A stretch of 64,000 bases of DNA from positions 62,001-126,000 of the forward strand of contig JAKPTB010000104.1 in assembly GCA_029555205.1 (NCBI GenBank), given 5' to 3'. Below are positions 59,453 through 64,000 of this stretch, one piece after another. The stretch's first letter is position 1; each line of letters starts with the position of its first letter. The stretch comes from Bacillota bacterium (GTDB lineage Bacteria > Bacillota > Desulfotomaculia > Desulfotomaculales > Pelotomaculaceae). The position numbers were made by a program, and so were the translations under genes. The notes below the pieces were generated by a model. That model was not told where the DNA came from. It ran no database searches and worked only from the letters and a program-made list of their open reading frames with translations.

Positions 59453-61135
59453 TCAGTACCCCCTTTCCTGCGGTATGTAGAGTGTGACCGAAACCGGCCC
59501 GTCGCTAAATTCCGGACCTTTCTCTCCCCGGCGCGCAATTGTGTGACAAAGCCAGTTCCGGTCGTCCCGCTCGGGATAGTCCAGACGGAAGTGGGCACCC
59601 CGGCTTTCTGTGCGGCGTAGCGCCCCCCTGGCGATTAATTCACACAAATCCAGGAGGTAGCCCAGTTCCAGATAATGTATCAAAGCGTAATTATAGGGCT
59701 GTTCCCCAGCCGGGGGAGTCAGTCTCCGGTAGCGCTCCTTCATCTCCGCCAGGCTATTAACCGCATCTTCCAGTTCGGGGCCATCCCGGAAAACACCAAC
59801 CTGGCGGGTCATCAATAATGTCGCCTCCTGCCGGATCTTAAAGGGGCTGTCATCCTGCTTGCCCTGTGCCTGCCCGGCAAGCAGGGAATTCCAGGGGTCC
59901 AGATAACGGGAGACAGCCGCTTTGGAAAGGGAGATCCAGCGCTCCTTTCCGGCTAGTTTCGCGGCCCTTTGTCCGGCCCGCCGGCCAAAAACCACAGTTT
60001 CCAGCAGGGAATTGCCTCCCAGACGATTGGCCCCGTGGACGCTTACATTGGCAACTTCACCCGCTGCCAGGAGGCCGGGTATACTGGTCATCCCCCAAAC
60101 ATCGGTCCGTATGCCGCCCATACTATAATGCTGGGCCGGCTCTATGGGAATGGGGGTCCAGGCGGCGTCAATACCGGCATAGCGTGCAGCCAGGTCCTTT
60201 ACCTGGGGCAGGCGCTGCTCCAGCAGTTCCTCTCCCAGATGGGTTAAATCCAGGTGCACATATTTCCCTTCTATGCCGCGCCCCTCTTTTATTTCTTTAA
60301 AAATTGCCCGGGAGACAAGGTCCCGCGGGGCCAGTTCCATTTTTTGAGGCGCATAACGGGCCATGAAGCGTTCCCCGTCCTTGTTCCTGAGGTATCCGCC
60401 CTCTCCCCTGGCTGCTTCGGAAATCAGGATATTGGTTCCGAAAAGCGTTGTGGGGTGAAATTGGACAAATTCCATGTCCGAAAGAAGGGCGCCTGCCCGG
60501 TAGGCAATTGCCATTCCGTCCCCTGTGTTGGCATAGGCGTTGGTTGTTTTAGCAAAAGCCCGCCCGTAACCACCGGTAGCCAGGATCAGCACTTTGCAAC
60601 GAATAATCTCGAGTTTTGCCCTGGCCAGGTCATAGACCAGCGCCCCGGCAATCTGTCCCTCCTCAACCAGCAGCTCCAGCAGGTGCCACTCGGGGTAAAT
60701 TTTTATCCCTCTCTCCAGTACTTTCTCAAAAAGAGTATGGAGCACTACATGGCCCGAAAGGTCAGCTGCAAAACAAGCCCGCGGGAAACCCGCGCCTCCC
60801 AGGGAACGCTGGGCCAGGCCGCCCTCGGGGTTACGGCTCCAGAGCACACCCATGCGTTCCAATTCCCGGATCAATTCCGGTCCTTCGGAGCAAAGCACCT
60901 CTATGGCGTCCTGATCGCCCAGGTAGTCGCTCCCTTTCACAGTATCAAAAATATGAGCAGAGATACTGTCGTCCTCTCCCAGGACGGCGTTAAAACCGCC
61001 CTGGGCCGCTCCGCTGTGGGAACGGGTGGGATAAATCTTGCTCAAAATTGCAACATCACTTTTTTCTGTTGCTGTCAGTGCAGCCATGAGGCCTGCAAGA
61101 CCTCCGCCCACAACCAGCACCTCGTGAATCAGCAT
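59453..61135 (-). CDS. frdA: succinate dehydrogenase/fumarate reductase flavoprotein subunit
   Basis: 560 residues from ATG 61135 (AGGAGGTG eight bases upstream); a longer frame has no site. FAD site VVGGGLAGLMAAL, the covalent-FAD His in PTRSHSGAAQGG (about 47), FHPTTLFG, RGEGGYLRNKDGERFM, HYSMGGIRTDVWG, and HGANRLGGNSLLE. Interconverts fumarate and succinate or a similar dicarboxylate. Forms a pair with frdB 3 bp downstream. The absence of a membrane anchor gene and the altered FrdB suggest a soluble or differently docked enzyme. Confidence 0.93.
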   Translation of the reverse strand: MLIHEVLVVGGGLAGLMAALTATEKSDVAILSKIYPTRSHSGAAQGGFNAVLGEDDSISAHIFDTVKGSDYLGDQDAIEVLCSEGPELIRELERMGVLWSRNPEGGLAQRSLGGAGFPRACFAADLSGHVVLHTLFEKVLERGIKIYPEWHLLELLVEEGQIAGALVYDLARAKLEIIRCKVLILATGGYGRAFAKTTNAYANTGDGMAIAYRAGALLSDMEFVQFHPTTLFGTNILISEAARGEGGYLRNKDGERFMARYAPQKMELAPRDLVSRAIFKEIKEGRGIEGKYVHLDLTHLGEELLEQRLPQVKDLAARYAGIDAAWTPIPIEPAQHYSMGGIRTDVWGMTSIPGLLAAGEVANVSVHGANRLGGNSLLETVVFGRRAGQRAAKLAGKERWISLSKAAVSRYLDPWNSLLAGQAQGKQDDSPFKIRQEATLLMTRQVGVFRDGPELEDAVNSLAEMKERYRRLTPPAGEQPYNYALIHYLELGYLLDLCELIARGALRRTESRGAHFRLDYPERDDRNWLCHTIARRGEKGPEFSDGPVSVTLYIPQERGY

Positions 61136-61168
61136 GAACTTCACCTCCTGAAGATAAGTCAAAGTATA

Positions 61169-62506
61169 CTAGAACAAAGCAGCCAAGTTTTCCACATGCT
61201 CCAGGTCTAAAACGGTTTTTCCCAACACTCCGGCCTTGTGCTCCCCCCACGGGCCTGCAGCCAGGTCATAAAACTTTTGGAGCAAATCAGCGGCTGTTAC
61301 CGGGTTTTCCGGGTCACCCCGGGGGAAATCTGTCCGTCCGCAATAGGACAGGCCTGACTTTGTTATAATTTCTATCTCAGCAGGCCAACGGGCGGGGTGG
61401 ACTGCATCCAGGCCGGCGTCTTGAATCAACGATACAACTGACATCAACTGCCTGATCTCCGGATCCGCCAGCGTTTCCGGAGTAAAATCCGTCAAACCGC
61501 AGCTTCCCTTGATTAAGGCCAGGGCCACACAGAAAGGCAGACTGAACTTCGCTGCATAGACAGTATCCGGCTGATGGTTCGCGGTTATGCTTAAAGCTAT
61601 GCCGTAGGTACGGACGGTCAAGCCCGCCACATCAGAAGCCCTGATGCGGTGCCTGGCGGCCAATTCCAGAACCAGATCCACCGCCGGGTGGGTGTGGCGG
61701 CAGGAAGCGTGGATTTTAAAGGAGTTTTCCTCAATCTTATAGGGGGAACAACCAATACCTTTAGTAATTTTAGCCAGATCGTAAGTAGAAGCAGTGGCCC
61801 GGCAAAATCCCCTATCCCCCTCAATAATTGTTGATGCGCCGGTAAAACCTTCTCTTGCCAGCAAGGCTGCCAGTACGCCGTTTTGAGCTGCTTTTCCCGG
61901 GTGCAGGTGTTTGGACATGGAGCCGTCCAGCAAAAATTCCCATAAACCGGCGGCCTGGGTCCCGGCATTTCCCAGCGCCCAGACCATCTGTTCCCGGCTC
62001 AAGCCCAGCAGTTTACCGGCCGCAGCAGTTGCTCCGAAGGTACCGCAGGTCCCGGTGGTATGCCAGAAGTAATAGTGGGAAGGGGTAACAGCCTCACCGA
62101 TCCGGATTGCCACTTCATACCCGGCAACGATAGCCTCTATCAGCTGACGGCCTCCTGCGCCGGTCATTTCAGCTACAGCCAGGCCCGCCGGAATAACAGC
62201 GGCGCCGGCATGGATGATCGCAGCCCGGTGCACGTCGTCCAGCTCCACAATGTGTGAAGCCAGGCCATTACCCAGGGCTGCACTTAAACAGGAAGTCTTC
62301 TCCCCGGTTGCCAGTAGTGTTGCCTGGGGATTTCCTCCCTGATTCCTGAGCACAGCCAGCATCTTTTGCGAAGGTTCCTGCAGACCGCCGGCAGCGGCTG
62401 AACCAAGCCAATCCAGGAATGCCAGCTTGGCTGCCTGCACGGCAGCATGAGACAACCTTTCAAAACAAGTATTCTCAATAAAACCGGCCAGGCGGCTTGA
62501 GAGCAA
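61169..62506 (-). CDS. MmgE/PrpD-family protein (dehydratase/decarboxylase-type)
   Basis: 445 residues from TTG 62506, with GAGGTG six bases upstream; upstream ATGs lack a site. MmgE/PrpD fold: FLDWLGSAAAGGL near the start, NGLASHIVELDDVHRAAIIHAG (about 80-100), HTTGTCGTFGATAAAGKLLGL, GSMSKHLHPGKAAQNG. Members dehydrate 2-methylcitrate or decarboxylate cis-aconitate. First gene of the block, 33 bp before frdA. A dicarboxylate/tricarboxylate dehydratase next to a dicarboxylate dehydrogenase points to a short oxidation-hydration route (inference). Confidence 0.9.
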   Translation of the reverse strand: MLSSRLAGFIENTCFERLSHAAVQAAKLAFLDWLGSAAAGGLQEPSQKMLAVLRNQGGNPQATLLATGEKTSCLSAALGNGLASHIVELDDVHRAAIIHAGAAVIPAGLAVAEMTGAGGRQLIEAIVAGYEVAIRIGEAVTPSHYYFWHTTGTCGTFGATAAAGKLLGLSREQMVWALGNAGTQAAGLWEFLLDGSMSKHLHPGKAAQNGVLAALLAREGFTGASTIIEGDRGFCRATASTYDLAKITKGIGCSPYKIEENSFKIHASCRHTHPAVDLVLELAARHRIRASDVAGLTVRTYGIALSITANHQPDTVYAAKFSLPFCVALALIKGSCGLTDFTPETLADPEIRQLMSVVSLIQDAGLDAVHPARWPAEIEIITKSGLSYCGRTDFPRGDPENPVTAADLLQKFYDLAAGPWGEHKAGVLGKTVLDLEHVENLAALF

Positions 62507-62858
62507 AAGAATCACCTCATTTTGGTGCATGGCGATGATACTTGAGCACGGCCGGAGCCTCTTTTTCAAACAATAGCCAGCCGTTGTACGTGCCCGGTCG
62601 CCGAAACTAAACGTATGAAGATATCCCTTGTTATTATCTCAAGATACTGTCCCGTATGTTCATTGTTATAATCTCTTTTCGAGATATCCATTCGACACGA
62701 ATGAGTTTTAATCCTTTCTAGAAGACTTAATCAATCTAATTGCAGAATAGTCTAAGAGAATGTGAAAATAACTATAATACCATCAAATGGACGATTTTAC
62801 CTGATTTTCCTTGCCCAATGGCAATTGTACATGAGTTTTGGATTTCTGTCTACACCTG

Positions 62859-62897
62859 CAAAAAATCATCCTATAATAAAAAATCATCCTATAATTA
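62859..62897. repeat. tandem 18-bp repeat
   Basis: AAAAAATCATCCTATAAT twice in a row (about 62859-62894). Confidence 0.5.
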
Positions 62898-62898
62898 A

Positions 62899-62947
62899 GA
62901 AAAATCCGCAACACTTTGGTCATATCAAAGAGTTGCGGATTCTTTTA
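62899..62947. terminator. bidirectional terminator after the OYE-type gene
   Basis: AATCCGCAAC-a-CTTTG gtcatat CAAAG-a-GTTGCGGATT, followed by CTTTT on plus and TTTCTTAATT on minus. Confidence 0.8.
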
Positions 62948-63066
62948 TACTGGAATTCCGGTCCTGGAACCTTTTAGTTTCAGATACTTAAGGGCGCATT
63001 ACAAACATTACCTGCGCCAGCAATGGTTCGCCTGCAAAGGTAAAGCTTTTGTTTAACTAAAAAGCT

Positions 63067-64000
63067 TTAAATTGTTACAGCAATCCTTGCGCCTTCCTCA
63101 ATTGCCTGGATCGCCTTTCTTGCTTTTACGGCATCTCCGATAACATATAGCTCAGCATCTACTCTTCCTTTCAGTTTTTCCTCCAGGGGATTGTAGGACT
63201 TTGTACCCAAGGCCAGTACGATGCTGTCGAAGCCCGCAATCTTTTCTTCCCGGCCGTCTTTCAGATAAACAACACCATCATCTAAAAACTCCTTAACCAC
63301 AGCGCCGGTCAGGCAAGAAACACCATACTCTTTTAAGCGCTCCATTAAATATAACCTGGGGCCATCCGGCATATCCTTTGCTAATTCTGATTCCATTTCA
63401 ATAATGGTTACCTTGCGGCCATGTTCGCCGATAAAATCCGCAGTCTCAGCCCCAACCATGCCTCCACCAACAACCAGAACCTTTTCTCCCAGATCTGTTT
63501 TTCCGTCGAGCACGTCGACAGCCTTCGCGAATTTGGGGTTATCTATTCCTTTGATGTCAGGGAGCAGCGGAATACCGCCTGTTGCCAGGACCACCACATC
63601 GGGCTTTTCTCTTATTACCAGGGCAGGGGTGACCTCCACACCCAGTTTGTACTCCACACCATATTTTTTGCCCATTGTAATATAATACTTAATTGCTCTC
63701 AGTATATCGTCCTTGGTGGAGGGAATACCTCCTATCCTGAACTGCCCGCCCAGTACGTTTTGTTCTTCGTACAAAGTTACCTGATGGCCTCTCCTGGCGG
63801 CAACCCAGGCAGCTTCCAAACCAGCCGGACCGCCCCCTGCGATTATAACCTTTTTGGGTTTTTCAGTTTTTTCTATTTTTAAAGTCCCTTCCCTGCCTGT
63901 AAAGGGATTGACCAAACAACCGATTTTTAAGTGCTCCGGATCGAACAAGTAGCCTACACACCCCTGCAGGCAGGCAATACAGGGAGCTATTTCCTCCGGT
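63067..64000 (-). CDS. OYE-type NADH:flavin oxidoreductase, C-terminal part
   Basis: Runs off the right edge; 311 residues visible. [4Fe-4S] motif CIACLQGC...CLVNP near the edge, then an FAD domain (IIAGGGPAGLEAAWVAARRG), NAD(P) domain (VLVVGGGMVGAETADFIG) and C-terminal VIGDAVKARKAIQAIEEG. This is the back half of the 2,4-dienoyl-CoA reductase / bile-acid reductase class, whose front half is an FMN TIM barrel. Soluble, reduces conjugated double bonds. The start and barrel lie outside the window. Confidence 0.9.
   Translation of the reverse strand, partial: PEEIAPCIACLQGCVGYLFDPEHLKIGCLVNPFTGREGTLKIEKTEKPKKVIIAGGGPAGLEAAWVAARRGHQVTLYEEQNVLGGQFRIGGIPSTKDDILRAIKYYITMGKKYGVEYKLGVEVTPALVIREKPDVVVLATGGIPLLPDIKGIDNPKFAKAVDVLDGKTDLGEKVLVVGGGMVGAETADFIGEHGRKVTIIEMESELAKDMPDGPRLYLMERLKEYGVSCLTGAVVKEFLDDGVVYLKDGREEKIAGFDSIVLALGTKSYNPLEEKLKGRVDAELYVIGDAVKARKAIQAIEEGARIAVTI

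Larger units (their letters stand above)
62507..63066. other. intergenic region between MmgE/PrpD and the OYE-type gene
   Basis: AT-rich, no gene recognised (an in-frame 71-codon stretch at 62762-62977 reads into the terminator). Contains a tandem repeat and a strong bidirectional terminator; no consensus promoter for mmgE found. Confidence 0.4.

Noticed and set aside
60254-61210. 318-codon plus-strand frame inside frdA
   Set aside because: Antisense shadow of frdA.

Overview
The window reads as a chromosome segment of a strictly anaerobic, spore-forming, moderately GC-rich clostridial Firmicute, most likely a Peptococcaceae relative (Pelotomaculum/Desulfotomaculum-like; this placement is inference). 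The signs are a Ni-Fe carbon monoxide dehydrogenase, a monomeric-type [FeFe] hydrogenase, selenocysteine genes selA/selB, the futalosine-type menaquinone genes mqnA/ubiA/ubiD, the sporulation amidase cwlD, a T-box leader, and frequent TTG/GTG starts. I see no rRNA, tRNA, CRISPR array, intact insertion sequence or prophage.

Layout. 1-6.5 kb: holin-like fragment, rpsT, holA, a thiamine-binding protein, leuA behind a leucine-type T-box, pepF and small unknown genes. 6.7-12.5 kb: a heterodimeric ABC exporter pair with an operator-like promoter, a cytosolic BtuF-like protein and a methyltransferase. 12.5-14.3 kb: one zinc-ribbon/TPR gene broken by two frameshifts and a stop. 14.6-18.3 kb: FAD oxidoreductase-cooS-cooF, a CO-oxidising unit. 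18.4-24 kb: cupin (apparent ATA start), menG, a conserved unknown gene and a decayed second copy of part of it, an XRE regulator with a small membrane protein, and an LCP ligase. 24-30 kb: a very large M6-like secreted metalloprotease bracketed by ~330-bp direct repeats, a stalk-domain protein and DUF4912. 30-39.5 kb: an atypical thioredoxin reductase, a pyruvate-kinase-C-like protein, an orphan hisG, a FG-GAP/LysM protein, AbrB, an aminotransferase, cwlD and a geranylgeranyl-reductase-like enzyme. 39.8-47.2 kb: selA-selB divergent from purL(S-L fusion)-purQ. 47.6-50.5 kb: hydrogenase and an L,D-transpeptidase with an apparent CTG start. 50.6-55.1 kb: menaquinone operon. 55.3-58.5 kb: SAM decarboxylase, FAH-family hydrolase, twin cysteine-rich peptide genes, membrane protein and ImmA-like protease. 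58.5-64 kb: ferredoxin, fumarate-reductase-type FrdB/FrdA without a membrane anchor, an MmgE/PrpD protein, and the C-terminus of an OYE-type flavoprotein.

Together the core metabolism points to anaerobic redox work: CO and H2 as electron sources or sinks, menaquinone made by the futalosine route (mqnA, polyprenyltransferase, UbiD-type decarboxylase; menG elsewhere in the window), and dicarboxylate oxidoreduction by FrdAB. The least explained items are the twin cysteine-rich peptides (56.9-57.3 kb), the FrdB that has lost most [3Fe-4S] ligands, the polyprenyl-synthase-like protein without Asp-rich motifs, and the duplication scars at 22.5 and 28 kb.
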